64,000 bases of DNA, from the NCBI GenBank assembly GCA_039090855.1, contig CM077011.1:25635001-25699000 (forward strand), read 5' to 3'. The notes under the pieces were generated by a model. The model worked only from the letters and a program-made list of their open reading frames with translations. It had not been told where the DNA came from and made no database searches. The DNA comes from Macrothele yani (taxonomy: Eukaryota > Arthropoda > Arachnida > Araneae > Macrothelidae). The translations under genes were made by a program, and so were the position numbers. Positions 22,431-35,725 of this stretch are shown here, in pieces. Position 1 is the first letter of the stretch. Each line of letters begins with the position of its first letter.

Positions 22431-22781
22431 CCTATCTGTCCGAAGGGCTACTCGTGCTATAAAAGTCTCATCTGTTTCGATTCTATCTCCGATGTTACAC
22501 GAAAGTACCGGTAGTCCAAAGAGTTACATTTCATGCGTAATATTGTGGTTACAGATTTCTTTCTTTCTTTTTTTTTTTTTTTTTTTTTGGAATCGCGTTT
22601 TCTTGTTATACTGTCCTTGCTGCCGTATGAAGTTACTGATGTACGAGCCGTTCTATCAACTTCAATATTTCTCTTTTGCATGAAATAATATAAAATACTA
22701 GTGTTCCGTTTCTGTTTGTAGAATGCAGTGGGGTTTTCCGCCAACTGCCCAATGGAAACAACTGGTCGGGGTTTGGACAGT

Positions 22782-23680
22782 GGCCTTTTCAACAGTTTTT
22801 ATTCCAGCGATGTCATATTCATAACGTTTACATATTAAATCAAGTTAATAATATTGCGCTTTTACTTAAACACGAAATATTAATTCATAGGCCCTAGGCC
22901 TAGGCTTTTTTAACAGTTTTATTTCTACCGATGTCAGATTCCTAACGTTTACATATCAAATCAAGTTAATAATATTGAGCTTTTACTTAGGCATGAAATA
23001 TTAATTCAAAGGCTCTAGGCCTAGGACTTTTTATGACTTTTTATTCTACCGATGTCATATTCATAACGTTTACATATTAAATCAAGTTAATAATATTGCG
23101 CTTTCATTTAAGCAAGAAATATTTATTCATAGGCCCGAGGCCTAGGTGCCTAGCAAATACCTCAGAAATGATACGATGAGTGCCTTTTATTATAAAGTTT
23201 TATAAAATGTTTACAAATACCAAATATCTAGGTTGTAACTTAAAATCTTCTAAAATGGCCAGCGGCCTAGGTGCCTTGCAAAGACCTCAGAAATGATACG
23301 ATGAATGCCTTTTATAAAGTTTTATGAAATTTTTACAAATATCTAGGTTGTAACTTAAAATCTTCTAAAAAGGCCCGCGACCTAGGTGCCTGGCAGATAG
23401 CTGAGAAATGATTCGTTGAGTGCGTTTTATTAGGTTTTATAAAATGTTTACAAATACCAAATATCTAGGTTGTAACTTAAAATCTTCTAAAAAGGCCCGG
23501 GGCCTAGGTGCCTCGTAAAGACCTGAGAAATGATATGATGAGTGCCTTTTATTAGGTTTTATAACATGTTTACAAATACCAAATATCTAGGTTGTAAATT
23601 TAAAATCTTCAAAAAATGCCCGCAGCCTAGGTGCTTTGTAAACAGCTGAGAAATGCGCCATTGAGTGCCTTTTACCATGT
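22782..23680 (+). repeat. ~120-bp tandem repeats, copy 2
   Basis: Three units of set one and about five of set two, joined by GGCCTAGG motifs, as at 5214-6110. Confidence 0.85.
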
Positions 23681-23806
23681 TTATGTAAAATGTTTACAAT
23701 TACTAAATATACGGAAATTATCTTTCAAAATTATATAAAGAGGAGAATAATTTAAATTATTATTCCTTTCTGGAAAATAAAAAAGTTTACCGTTGGTAAG
23801 ATGATA

Positions 23807-23905
23807 CCATTGGACGAATCGGCGTTGGACCAATCGTACCATTGGACGAATCGGCATTGGACAAATCGGACATTGGACCAATCGGCATTGGACCAATCGT
23901 CGTTG
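23807..23905 (-). repeat. 15-17 bp minisatellite, inverted array, copy 2
   Basis: Reverse-complement units TTGGACGAATCG and TTGGACCAATCG, a slightly different series from copy 1. Confidence 0.85.
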
Positions 23906-23988
23906 GACGAATCATCCGGGACCGAAATTGTGTACTTACAGCATCGTTGACAAGCGCTTCTTTACAGCAATGTTTACAATAATTGCTC

Positions 23989-24551
23989 AAAATTGCATCC
24001 ATCAACAGTAATTCAAGCGTGGTAGCGTCGACGTACCAAGAACGATTCTCTGTGAATGTGTGGGCGGGTATTGTGAAAGACTTCCTGCTTAGCCCATATC
24101 TACTACCAACGCGACTTGATGGCAGATGCTACCATATTTTCCTAGGAGAGGTTTTACCAGAATTGCTTCAAGATGTACCACTGGCCGTCCGACAAGGACT
24201 GTGGTTTCAGCATGATGGGACGCCAGCCCATTTCAGCATTAATGTGCGCAATTACCTTGATGCCACTTTTGGGGCGTCCAGGTAATTGCACAACCAATAA
24301 GAAGTTATCGAGCCACGCTTACTTCTTATGGGGACATCTGAAGGCCCTCGTTTACGAGACTCCAGTTGACTCTGTTGAGGACCTCGCCGCTTGAATATCC
24401 GTTGCGGCTGCACGTGTGCAAGAAATACCTGGCATCTTTGAAACTGAAGGCCAATCACTCCGTCGACGCAGCCACGCTGTTAGTGGACGCAATTTTGAGC
24501 AATTATTGTAAACATTGCTGTAAAGAATCACTTGTCAACGAGGCTGTATAA
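23989..24551 (+). pseudogene. Remnant IS630/mariner-type transposase, copy 2
   Basis: The same blocks as at 6421-6983 (SVNVWAGIVKDFLL, LPELLQDVPLAVRQGLWFQH, DGTPAHF, FLWGHLKALVYETPV). The same central catalytic segment is missing, so the loss predates the segmental duplication. Confidence 0.7.
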
Positions 24552-24939
24552 GTAAACAATTTATGTTTCCTTTCATGTCTATTTCTTGTGTTTCTGCCTC
24601 AAGGCGTCACTGGCGCCCATACATTCCTATACAAAAAAATGTTTGTTGCAATGTGCTCTACCACCCCTTAAAGTTTGTCCCATGAGTTCTGAATCACCTT
24701 GTATGTGGCTTATTGAACAATACCTACAACCAATTCTTCTTAAATACTTCACTTAAAGTGAAACAGGAGTCATCCAAGATATTCCAGGAAAAGTTACTTA
24801 CCATTAATCTTTATTCAGCTAAAACTCCTTTAGCACTTCAACAATGAGGAACTGCAACTCACTTTTCAGCAGTGTTAGTAACTTAATCCAACTAATGTGA
24901 GTTAATCAGCAGAGAACTTGGTTAAGGGAAACACCAACC

Positions 24940-25580
24940 CAGGGACGGATTAAGGGGAGGACTATTGGGGCTATAGCCTTGGGGCCGACCACAACCAAGA
25001 GCCCAGGAAATATGCCTGGGCAAATAATAGATAGATAGGTACAGAGAGAGAGATAAATAGAAGGGTTTATAAAATAGATTTACTTTTGTCTCGTATGATT
25101 TCCACTTGGTCACAAACAGAGGCTAGAAAACGCACAGATTTCAAGGCAATGACTCACCGAGGGTGAAGTTTTCATGTCGCTATGTACAACGGGGTCTGCA
25201 AGACAGTTTCTGCTTTTTCACTACCATTCACCCACACCTTTGAATTTGCACTTGGAACCGTTAATGGCCGAAGTCCTCTATGGCTTCACATTGAATAACA
25301 GAAAAGATAAACTAAGAAATGTATACAATGCTAAACCATTAGAAAACTCAAGACAAAATCTAGAAATCTTAAGCTTTTAACTCGTGTTATTGTGAGAACA
25401 GTGAAAAATACAGGAGCTTATTATAAAAACTCTTCAGATAATTTAGTAGTTACAGCTTCGTGTTTTAACGGATTTCATAATAATTCCCCTACACATGTTC
25501 TTTGGGGGCCCATTCAGATGTCTTAGATTAGGGGTCCGCTAAAATGTCTCAGCCTTGCGGCCCACTAAGGCCTTAATCAG
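24940..25580. mobile_element. Possible hAT-like MITE, copy 2
   Basis: Counterpart of 7372-8038, beginning CAGGGACGGATTAAGG. Shorter on the right because one or more GTCTTAGCCTTGGGG-like units are missing. Visibly more diverged from its partner than most of the duplication. Confidence 0.4.
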
Positions 25581-25624
25581 TATACAATACCATGAAATAT
25601 GCGATTACATCAATATGCAATACA

Positions 25625-25905
25625 AATTTGAAGTTGTATTCCATCTACTGGTGTAAATTAGAATGGGTTAATAATGGTGAATCTATTGGTGTAAATTAGA
25701 ATGGTGTAATAATGGTAAATGGTGTGGTCTATTGGCGCAATTGTAAATTATTATTTCGTCTATTGTGTAATTAGAATTAGTTGCATTCCGTCTATTGTTT
25801 AATTTGAATTAGTTGTATTCCGTCTATTTGTGTAATTAGAATGGTTAGGGCAAGTAACCATTATAGTCATAATTTACACCAATAGAAGGAATGCAATTTC
25901 ACATT
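25625..25905. mobile_element. Small foldback MITE, copy 2
   Basis: Counterpart of 8083-8363 with the same ~40-bp inverted ends and CCGTCTATTG internal repeats. Confidence 0.65.
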
Positions 25906-26045
25906 CATGCTGAAAACACCAACACTAAAAATACAACACTCAGACTTTAAATAAATCAAGCTTCAATTAAAACAACGCCTCTTTCACGATTATAGCATTA
26001 TAACATCCACCATGTCCACAATTTTGGCTGCTGTCTCACATTATA

Positions 26046-27233
26046 TACATTATATTGACAAAAGTCACCGGACATCTAGAAGAGAAACACAACATATACC
26101 ATTTATTGGCATACATTAGTACGGTGTCGGTCCACCTTTGGCCTTAATGCATGCACTGACCCTTCGAGATATGCTTTCAACAAGGTTTTGGAACACAGCG
26201 ATAGGTATACTCTTCCATTCAGTATATAATGCTACCGCTAACTGTTGCTTAGTAGTAGGCCTTTGTTCCAAACTTGTTATGCCGCTCTCTAATTCATCCC
26301 ATAGGTGCTCTATGCGATTCAGATCAGGGCTCTGTGCTGGCCAGTCCACACGCGATACTGAGTTATCCTCAAACCACGCCGTAACAGTCCTTGCTTTATG
26401 GCTCGGCGCATTATCCTGCTGGTACCAACAAGGCTCGGTTCCATAGTATTGCCACAGAGGTGGTAGGGCATAATTGTCCAGAATATTGAGGTAGACGTGC
26501 TGGTTAACAGGTTTGTCCACGATAAACAAAGGGCCGGGACCACAATACGTTGTAAATAGCGTTCTTCTGGCTGCTTCTATACCAACACACGGCCATCGAA
26601 CTGTTGGATCGTGTATCTGGATTCTTCAGTTAATAGGGCCTGTTTCCATTAAGCTACGGTCCACGATAAATGTTCTTTACACCATGCTAAATATCGAGTA
26701 GCGTTCCGAGTGGAGAGAAAAGGCTTATGAACCGCCGCACGACCACGGTTACATATGGAATGAATTTCTCTGCGAATGGTACGTGTACATACTGAGGTTC
26801 CAGAATTTTTACTCACCTGTACACTGAGGTTTTGCGCAGTATTCCGTCGATAAGCTGTAACGACTCTCCTGAGGCTTCGACGTCCTCTATCACTGATTTT
26901 CTTTGGTCTGTCGGTACGTTTTGCTGCTTCAGGCACGCCATGTGTCTTCAACTTATTCAGTTCATCCGAAACAGTTTACTTGGGTATATTTAAACTCCTC
27001 TTGGTTTCTCTTATGGACAACTCCCTAATATAACACCCGACAATCTTTCCTTTTTCAAAGTCAGTTCTCTACTGCAGCGACATTTTCACTCAACCTCACA
27101 GTGCAATATGATCGATGTCAGCTGCAGGCTTATTTTTATGACATTTACAGCTGTACCGCGCATCTTAACAACGCAGGAGATCCGTTCATTTGCTTTTGAA
27201 GGGGTGTCCGGTGACTTTTGTCGATATAGTGTA
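26046..27233 (-). mobile_element. Tc1-like transposon, family B, copy 2
   Basis: Counterpart of 8504-9689 with the same TIRs and terminal TA. Several substitutions separate the two. Confidence 0.9.
26116..26951 (-). pseudogene. Broken Tc1-like transposase, family B, copy 2
   Basis: The C-terminal piece keeps the second aspartate (WYQQDNAPSHKA), 34 residues before the glutamate of [15 protein letters not shown]. The N-terminal piece (26951-26649, KISDRGRRSLRRVVTAYRRN) ends at a stop around 26652, within the LSWTV block, where copy 1 reads on. Shows what copy 1 lost at its second catalytic site. Confidence 0.85.
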
Positions 27234-27663
27234 TCTTTCAATTTTTATCGTTCACATACATACGTCATACTCTCTGACCTCAGAAGTGTTGCCAACCTCA
27301 TCTCGCGAGACAGAAGATATAACGTTAAGGTTGAAAAACGCTAAGAGAGAATGAACTCAAATTTACATAGAGACAGAAACTAAAAATGAAAGTTAATTTT
27401 GAATATACGCTCACTGTCATAAAAATCAGGCCACTAAAAAGGAGGTGTCTGATTGAAATGAGATTTTAGTAGTGAGATGGTGCATACCAAAGACAGAAGT
27501 GATTAAAATATCACAGCAGCAGGACGATTTCTCGCGGACATACTGTACACATTCCTGTCAGTGTTAGTACCTCGGACCGCCTCGGGCTCCAATACATGTA
27601 GTGATACAGTCCGACATGGAGTGAAAGAGACGTCGTATGTTATACTGGGACAGATTAGCCTAC

Positions 27664-28355
27664 ACTCCTTGCAAGTGACGCTCTAAATCACGAACACTGG
27701 GACATGGAGAAAGCTGTCGTCCCATCTCGCTCCACACGTGCTCTATGGGCCAGAGATCAGACGATCTGGCATACCACGGAAGTGTCGCAGCATGACGTAG
27801 ACAGTCCTGGGAAACTTGACCCGTGTGCGAACGGGCATAATTTTGTTAGAAAATGGCTCTACGCCCCCCCCCCCGCCAGGGAAAGCAGCACATAAAGCCG
27901 CCGGATCTCCTGTATATCGCTGGGCTGTCAACGTCCCTCGGATCACTGCGAGGGAAATCCGGCTGTCATACGCGATGGCTCCGCAGACTATCACGCCTGC
28001 AGTTCGGGACGTGTGCAGCTGTACAGTGAGGTTGGGATTGTAGCGCTCACCTGCGGGTTTCTACACTATGACGCGGCGGACGTCCGTTCCCCACAAAGAA
28101 ACGGGATTCGCCGCTGACGACTACTCGTCGCCAGTCGGTAGCATTCCACGCTTCTAGCTGCTGACACCACTGCAATCGACGCCGAGGATGGTCAGGTCTT
28201 AATGACAGAAAACGTAAGTGCCGTCGAGAGTGCAGATTCGCCTCTTCCAGGCGTCTGGAAATGGATCTAACGAACACAGCTGTCCCTTGTGCAGCCGCCG
28301 CGTGTCTCTGGATATTGGACAAGGGCGTCGTTGCATCTTTGCGTGCTCCTGTCAC
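27664..28355 (-). pseudogene. Broken Tc1-like transposase, family C, copy 2
   Basis: Same motifs and same catalytic losses as at 10120-10809 (SGESRF; QNYARSH-type second site; PIEHVW kept). The longer C-run changes the frame relative to copy 1. Confidence 0.75.
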
Positions 28356-28460
28356 GCTCCCACTATCCTATCTGCTGGTTGTGTGTCTGGGTCGTCCAGA
28401 ATCAGCCCGCTGTGTCTGGGCGCTTTTCCATGCCCATTCCTCCCAACACGATCGCATCGT

Positions 28461-28586
28461 ACTATCCGAGCGGCCCAAATAGTGGCCGATTCGTACTGTC
28501 TGACCGGCACAAATAGTGGCCGATTCGTACTGTCCGACCGGCCCAAATAGTGGCCGATTCGTACTGTCCGACCGGCACAAATAGGG
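28461..28586. repeat. 34-bp minisatellite, about 4 units
   Basis: Units alternate GACCGGCCCAAATAGTGGCC and GACCGGCACAAATAGTGGCC followed by GATTCGTACTGTCC. Twice as many as in copy 1. Confidence 0.8.
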
Positions 28587-28923
28587 GCCCGTCACCCGGC
28601 CTCTCTTATCCCGACGATACGGCCTCCTTTAAACTCCGTCAGTTGCCCGTACGCACATCTACGGCGTCTCCGCAGCATGTCTATCGGTCAGGGATCTCAC
28701 CTGACTCTTACCGTGCACTTCGGCACGAATGTGGAGTCCTCTGCGCGGCGCCTTATAGGCCTCAAGGAGTGCTATTGCAGCTCCGGTCTTGGACGCGCGG
28801 GCATGCTGAAGCGCACGAAATTTTAATTATTTGCATGTCTGCCCTCCCCGTAGCTATTCGCCTAGTTTCACGTGAATCGCACGGTATTTTCTTGCTGTGC
28901 GAATTTTTATGACAATGAGTGTA

Positions 28924-29467
28924 CGTCAGAGATTTTTTGAATGATATTCTTCTTCTTCATGAACCACCTCCAATAGAGAAGTTTACTGCATCCAAATACA
29001 GGCTTCTAAAGTTGTGAAGAATTTTCCCTAGTGTTTATTTTTGCCTTTTTTTTCACCCGTGTTCCAATCATCCTTCCGTACTTCTACACTGGTGTCCAAA
29101 TTTAAAATCAGGAGGGCAATAGTGGCCAAAGAATCCATAGTACTTAATGAAATGTTAAGATTTTCATAGGACATATGCAAATAGACACTAGAAAGAAATG
29201 ACCGAATTGGAATTTGCATATCAGTAAGCAAAATGCTGTCCAATATGTAAATTTATTTGCATACTTTGAGCCAATGGGGAACGGCAGTAGCATTTCTCGT
29301 TGATAGCGCGTGTAAGAAGCGTCAGGTGGCTGCAGGAGTTTTCCATATGTCCAATACACGCGCATCCGACGCTGTACTGTAGCGAGCGATAGGACAACTA
29401 ACTTACAATAAGGCCAATCTTAGGCCCAGGTTGCAAGGGACTTGAATATCAACCTAGAGTGATCTCC
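28924..29467. other. Intergenic, no gene seen
   Basis: Counterpart of 11310-11855; nothing recognised. Confidence 0.5.
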
Positions 29468-31276
29468 CGTTTAAGGCAGCAATTAAACAACACCGGTGGG
29501 ATGCCACGAAAATCTTATCAAGAGAGATTTTATGTTTAAGGCAGCAATTCAAAAACTCCGGTGGGATGTCACGAAGGCCTGACCAAGAGTGGTTCCACGT
29601 TTAAGGTAGCAATTCAACAACACCGGTGGGATGTCACAAAAACCTTTTCATGAGTGGTTTCACATTTAAGGCAGCAATTCAAAAACACCATTGGGATGTC
29701 ACGAAGGCCTGGTCATGAGTGGTTTCGCGTTTAAGGCAGCAATTCAACAACGCCGGTGGGATGCCACAAAAATCTGACCAAGAGCGATTTCACGTTTAAG
29801 GTAGCAATTCAACAACACCTGTGGGATGTCACAAAGGCCTTTCCATGAGCAGTTTCACGTTTAAGGCAGCAATTCAGAAACACCGGTGGGATGCCACGAA
29901 AATCTGACCAAGAGCGATTTCACGTTTAAGGCAGCAATTTAAAAACACCGGTGGGATGTCACGAAGGCCTGGCCAAGAATGGTTCCATGTTTAAGGTAGC
30001 AATTCAACAACACCGGTGGGATATCGCAAAGACCTTTCTATGAGCGGTTTCACGTTTAAGGCAGCAATTCAACAACACCATTGGAATATCACGAAGGCCT
30101 GGCCATGAGTGGTTTCACGTTTAAGGCAGCAATTCAACAACAGCGGTGGGATGTCACGAAGGCCTTTCCATGAGCGGTTTCACGTTTAAGGCAGCAATTC
30201 AAAAACACCGGAGGGATGCCACGAAAATCTTACCAAGAGAGATTTTATGTTTAAGGCAGCAATTCAAAAACTCCGGTGGGATGTCACGAAGGCCTGGCCA
30301 AGAGTGGTTCCACGTTTAAGGTAGCAATTCAACAACACCGGTGGGATGTCACAAAAACCTTTTCATGAGTGGTTTCACATTTAAGGCAGCAATTCAAAAA
30401 CACCATTGGGATGTCACGAAGGCCTGGTCATGAGTGGTTTCACGTTTAAGGCAGCAATTCAACAACACCGGTGGGATGCCACAAAAATCTGACCAAGAGC
30501 GATTTCACGTTTAAGGTAGCAATTCAACAACACCTGTGGGATGTCACAAAGGCCTTTCCATGAGCGGTTTCACGTTTAAGGCAGCAATTCAGAAACACCG
30601 GTGGGATGCCACGAAAATCTGACCAAGAGCGATTTCACGTTTAAGGCAGCAATTTAAAAACACCGGTGGGATGTCACGAAGGCCTGGCCAAGAATGGTTC
30701 CATGTTTAAGGTAGCAATTCAACAACACCGGTGGGATATCGCAAAGGCCTTTCCATGAGCGGTTTCACGTTTAAGGCAGCAATTCAACAACACCATTGGA
30801 ATGTCACGAAGGCCTGGCCATGAGTGGTTTCACGTTTAAGGCAGCAATTCAACAACAGCGGTGGGATGTCACGAAGGCCTTTCCATGAGCGGTTTCACGT
30901 TTAAGGCAGCAATTCAAAAACACCGGTGGGATGCCACGGAAATCTGACCAAGAGCGATTTCACGTTTCAGGCAGCAATTCAAAAACACCGGTGGGATGTC
31001 ACGAAGGCCTGGCCAAGAGTGGTTCCATGTTTAAGGTAGCAATTCAACAACACCTGTGGGATATCACAAAGACCTTTCCATGAGCGGTTTCACGTTTAAG
31101 GCAGCAATTCAAAAACACCATTGGGATGTCACGAAGGCCTAGCCATGAGTGATTTCACGTTTAAGGCAGCAATTCAACAACATCATTGGGGATGTCACGA
31201 AGGCCTGGCCAAGAATAGCTTCACGTTTAAGGCAACAATTCAACAACACTGGTGTGATACCACGAAGGCATGGCTA
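29468..31276 (+). repeat. 65-bp minisatellite, ~28 units, higher-order
   Basis: Same unit as 11856-12818. A block of about 11 units (715 bp) is itself repeated: the variant with AAATCTTA(C/T)CAAGAGAG and AAAACTCCGG appears at ~29509 and again at ~30224. The offset between segmental copies changes by 846 bases across the array, that is 13 units plus one base. Confidence 0.95.
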
Positions 31277-32085
31277 AGGTTGTCCAAGGCTTACGACACT
31301 TGGTGAGGAGCGTTATATTGATTTAACCGCACTGCGTCATAGGTTCTGTATTGCTCGACAATTGTCTTCGGAGGTTACCTCTGCTACTGAGACTAAGATA
31401 TCAAGGTAAACGATATATCGAACGCTTAATGCCATTGGTCTTTAAGCCAAGAGACCAAAGGATTGTGTCCCAGTAATCGCATCTCACACGAGAGAGAGAG
31501 AGCTTGAACTGGTGGAGGCAATATCGTTCCTGTTGTCCAGACGATTGGGCCGGCGGTCTGTTCGTGTGGAGCAGCATTATGTTCGACGGCCACAGACCAT
31601 TCCATGTGTTTGCAGGAGGAGATGTAAATGCTGAGAGTAACGGTTTAGCATAACTGTTTACGGAAATGCTTTTTGGACCGCTTTTGTTTTCCTTAGTGGT
31701 AAATTTAGTAAGTGCTATAAGTTTAAACGACAAAAGTCAGTCCTTCCAAAACATAACGACAGTAAAAAACTCTGAAACTTCGGAATAACAAGCCTTATTT
31801 GCTTAGACATGCAACAAAAATTGAAATTTATGGGAATTTTATAGTGTTTATTCAATCTGATATACTTGGAGATCGGGCTGCAGGGCCCGAGCGCTACTCT
31901 GGAAACGAGCGTAGCGAACTTAGAGGCGCAGCCCCTAGTTCATTAAATAATAATAATAAAAAAAAATTACTGGTGAATGGTGAAACAGTTGGAATTTTTA
32001 TAAATCCATAAGATCTTGAGGCGTTCGAGGCCCCAGTTCAGGTGGGGACCTTGGGCACCGGTCCCGTTGGCCCACCCCTTAAGAC
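31277..32085. other. Mostly unclassified, copy 2
   Basis: Counterpart of 12819-13627, with a slightly longer GA run near 31492 and the Tc1 scrap at ~31547-31650 (LFVWSSIMFDGHRPFHVF). Confidence 0.45.
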
Positions 32086-32275
32086 TGCTATGGTTGCCAG
32101 GTCTCTTGTTTTTTGATGGCTTGTCTTAAAGCTTGACAATATCGTTCAGCGCTGATGGTTGATCCTTTTGGTAGCCACTCAAGAAGCAGTGGTCCTCGAT
32201 GGTCAAAGAACAGGGTTAACATAACCTTGCCTGCGGAAATGGTGGACTGTGATTTCCTCGGCGGTGACGAGGACG

Positions 32276-33490
32276 TACACTGAAGAGCAATTGAATTAGA
32301 GACAGCTGGCGTTATGCAAATGTGGCGCTGTGGTCGGCCCTGTAAACGGAAACGACATGACGTATGCAGCGATCCGATAATATAAGGAATGATGCGACGG
32401 GAATCAGTAAGAGTCGGACGCAGCATGGGTAAGACGAAGGATCTAAGCGCATTTGATCGTGAGCAAATTGTTGGTGCCCGACGAACGAGTCACACCATCT
32501 CGGATGTTGTGCAGGCACTGGGATTTTCACGATCCACTGTGTCACGAGTGCACCGTGAGTACATCGAATCCGGTAAAACCATCCCTGCAAGGGCCAACTG
32601 CCGTGGACAACAGCGTGTGGATGAGCGGGGTCATCGTCGGCTAGCTCGCATTGTAACAGCGGATAGACGGATCACAGTGCAAGAAATCACTCGGCAATTT
32701 AACGCTGGCGCACAAAAACGTTTAAGCAGCCTTACCATCCAGAACCATCTCCTCTCTATGGGGTACAGAAGCCATCGTCCCACGAGGGTACCGCTGCTGA
32801 CTGCACATCACAGGGTGCAACGATTAGCATGGGAGCGGGAACATCGCCACTGGACCCTAGACATGTGGAAAAATGTTGCCTGGACTGATGAGTCGAGATT
32901 CAATTTGGTACATGCGGATGGCAGGATACGAGTACGGCACAAACCACATGAATCGATGGATTCTTCTTGCCAGCAGGGTACTCTTCAAGCTGGTGGGGGG
33001 TGGCATTCTCGTCTGGGGACTGTTTACGTGGACTGAAATGAGACCAATCGTGCGTGTGACATCGTCCCTCACAGGTCAACGTTACCGGGATATCCTGGAC
33101 GACCATTTTCTCCCGTTTGTGCGTCTTCAACATCCCTCTGGGGACCTCATTCTGCAACAAGACAATGCAGCTCCCGAATTGTATCCGAATGGTTGGATGA
33201 ACACTCCACCGACGTGACCTCGCTTCCTTGGCCAGCTTGGTCCCCTGAGCTCAATCCCATCGAGCACATCTGGGATGCCATCGAGAGAGATGTTTGAGGC
33301 TCTGGCTCCCCTCCGTCAAATTTTCGTGAACTGTGGGAGCTTGTTCAGGGGTCGTGGATCCATATGGCTTCCCAACGCTTCCGGTGTCTTGTCGAGTCCA
33401 TGCCGAGACGAATCGCCGTCGTCATCAGGGCGAAAGGTGGTGCTACACGTTACTAGAAAGGTATCTCTAATTCAATTGCTCTTCAGTGTA
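32276..33490 (+). mobile_element. Tc1-like transposon, family D, copy 2
   Basis: TIRs TACACTGAAGAGCAATTGAA and its inverse ending GCTCTTCAGTGTA. The two ends match each other better than in copy 1, where the left end reads GAATAGC. Confidence 0.9.
32426..33456 (+). pseudogene. Family D transposase, copy 2, extra frameshift
   Basis: As at 13967-14997, with the same frameshift after QQDNAAP and the stop after IERDV. One additional G in the G-run at ~32995-33000 shifts the frame after GTLQAGGG, so the reading continues as GGGILVWGLFTWTEMRPIVR in another frame. All three catalytic motifs remain readable across frames. Confidence 0.85.
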
Positions 33491-34004
33491 TGTTTTCACT
33501 GCATGATCTGGTGTTTCGATTCTGGCTCGAAATGATGACGTTAGCTTTCGCTCCCAGCAATAACGCGTAGCAGGAAATCTTCACCTTCTTCATGGTAGCG
33601 GAGCAGATGCTGTAATGATAGTCCTATTTGTTCATTCATCCGTTCATCGGTCACGTGTTCCGGTATCCACGTGGCGCAGACCTGACGATATTCAAGGTGC
33701 GAATGCATCGTATTGGCGATTCTGATGCTCACACCCGTACTGTTCTGATTTTTCAGATCGTGATTCTTCGATTGGCCTTTACTGCATCATCCACACGTGT
33801 CGCCACTGAAAGAGCACGACATGGTGCTCCTGATCTTGACTGGTCTGCAGTGTTTGTTCATCCACCATTAAAGAGCTGGCACCATCACATTACAGTACTG
33901 CGTGGAAGACAAGCAGGCCCATACACCGCCTTCATTCGCCTCTCAATTTCGCTAGGTGGAGTTTCCACCGATTTCAAAAACAGAATTACAGCACGTTGAG
34001 CAAC

Positions 34005-34614
34005 TTTGGACGTATCGATCTCCTACGAGGGAACAATAAAATCAGTGCAGCACATTACACGGCTTCTGTAACAAACAAGCTGCGATGCAGTTGCATAGCC
34101 TTTAAATCGCCTGTACATTAGCTCCACCCATTGACAAAATTAGGAAGCGCAAACGTACTCCAGTCAAAGAGTCTCCCTACTTATTGACCTACATTTATAC
34201 ATTCTTGCATTTCAACTTGGTGACATTTGCAGGTGTAACCATGTATACGCAAAATGTGCACACATTTACTGGTTGTTATAAAATGTTTGTTACCTTTGTG
34301 GTTGGGATGTCTCTTTGCATGCTAAACGTCTGTACTGGCTGTTAAGCGTCTTCCTTTTTATCCCTGAGAATGCCTTCCGACTTTGTTTTTGGACACCAGT
34401 GTACCTCCTGCTCTTTTCCCGGTTATTATACCTTCTAAATTAAGTGAGGTTTCCCATATTTTTAGCACGTCTTGTGTAAAAAAAGGTTGTGCTTATCGGT
34501 CTGTCCGTCTTTGGACACTATATCTCGGCAACTATTAGTCTGATTTGAAAAATTCTTTTTGCATTAGGAAGACTGAAATATGCGAATGACGATCCTTTAT
34601 ATATTATTATTTTT
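34005..34614. other. Intergenic, no gene seen
   Basis: Counterpart of 15546-16154; nothing recognised. Confidence 0.45.
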
Positions 34615-35150
34615 TTTACGATGTACAGTTTCGCCGCTAGAGGGCGTAAATGCAGATGATATGGAATTCAAAATACATTTTATTCCACATATTTGCTTCT
34701 AAGCAACCCATTGAAAAAAAATTATTTTACCATTCGATTCCATTTATGTCGAAGAGTATTTTAGGTATAGTAAGTTTTTGAAATTACGCATAGGTTTTCT
34801 GCTATGGGGCGTAAAAGTAAATTGCGTTTCCCCCGATATCTCTACTTCTTAAAATCCGATTTGAAATTTTTTTTCTTCAGCGGATACAGCTCCTGATGGG
34901 AAATCATTTGCATCAAATTTCTAATGATTGGTACAGAATTGCTTGGCCACCAGGGGGCATAAGTGTTAATTTCTGTTTCTGATGTATTTGCAGCAAAATC
35001 TGAGCTTCTAAAATCTCCATTGAAAATAATTCGTTTGTGGACCGATACTACTGACGTCGATAAACCTTTTCGGAATATTTCCTTTCTAAAATAATGCATG
35101 GTATCTCCGCCAAGGGGCGTAGATGTATATCTTATTTTTGTCATGGTTGT
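34615..35150. repeat. Degenerate ~150-165 bp periodic block, copy 2
   Basis: Near-identical to 16155-16690 with GGGCGTA-type motifs at the same spacing. Confidence 0.45.
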
Positions 35151-35204
35151 AATAAGAAATTGAAGCCTTAGTTTTCAGACGGAAACTAAGGCTTCCATTT
35201 GGTT

Positions 35205-35330
35205 TCCAACGCTGTCGTGTATGATGTCAGACACGACACTGATATAACATGAGAGTGACGTCACAAATGGAGGGAGCTCATCTCTCTAATGTCATGGCCT
35301 TGTACTTTCTAGTCGGCCTGCAAGGTGAGA
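35205..35330. repeat. Dispersed repeat G, copy in segmental copy 2
   Basis: Matches 16745-16870. Confidence 0.6.
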
Positions 35331-35443
35331 CTTTCAAACACCTTGATAGCCTCATAACTCAATACGAAAGAATTACAAATGAAATCTGAGTTTTGGAAAC
35401 AAAGAATTCTTGAGAAGAGATATTACGAGAAACCAGAAATTAT

Positions 35444-35725
35444 GGTCGTTCCACCTAAAATCTCTGCCTTATGTTTCCAATGGTAAAACAGGTCGCGCCA
35501 TCTATTAACACGTCTAAACATTACTCTAAGAAAAATGATTGATTTTTAATATACAGTAATTACGGTTATGTTTTAGCAAGTATTAAGCACCCCATCCTAT
35601 AACTTAAAGTTAGTTTTATCGATGTGCAAATGTTCATCCTTGAGAATGCATTAATTGCGAAGAAAATATGTAAAGAAGTTTTACCGTTGGAAACATAAGG
35701 CAGAGATTTTAAGTGGAACCACCTT
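35444..35725. mobile_element. MITE E, short form, copy 2
   Basis: Counterpart of 16984-17265; same inverted ends. Confidence 0.75.

Larger units (their letters stand above)
22059..24703 (+). mobile_element. Long-TIR DNA transposon with subterminal arrays, copy 2
   Basis: Same structure as at 4491-7135. The right terminus is better preserved here (GAATCACCTTGTA), supporting TA at the outer end. An 18-bp stretch present in copy 1 after 6711 is absent here. Confidence 0.75.
27406..28923 (-). mobile_element. Tc1-like transposon, family C, copy 2
   Basis: Counterpart of 9862-11309; longer through two extra 34-bp minisatellite units and a longer C-run near 27865. Confidence 0.8.
32086..34004 (-). 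pseudogene. Mariner transposase split by family D insertion, copy 2
   Basis: Counterpart of 13628-15545: the N-terminal part at 34004-33491 and the catalytic continuation at 32275-32086, with the same GSES-stop lesion and missing C-terminal end. Confidence 0.75.
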
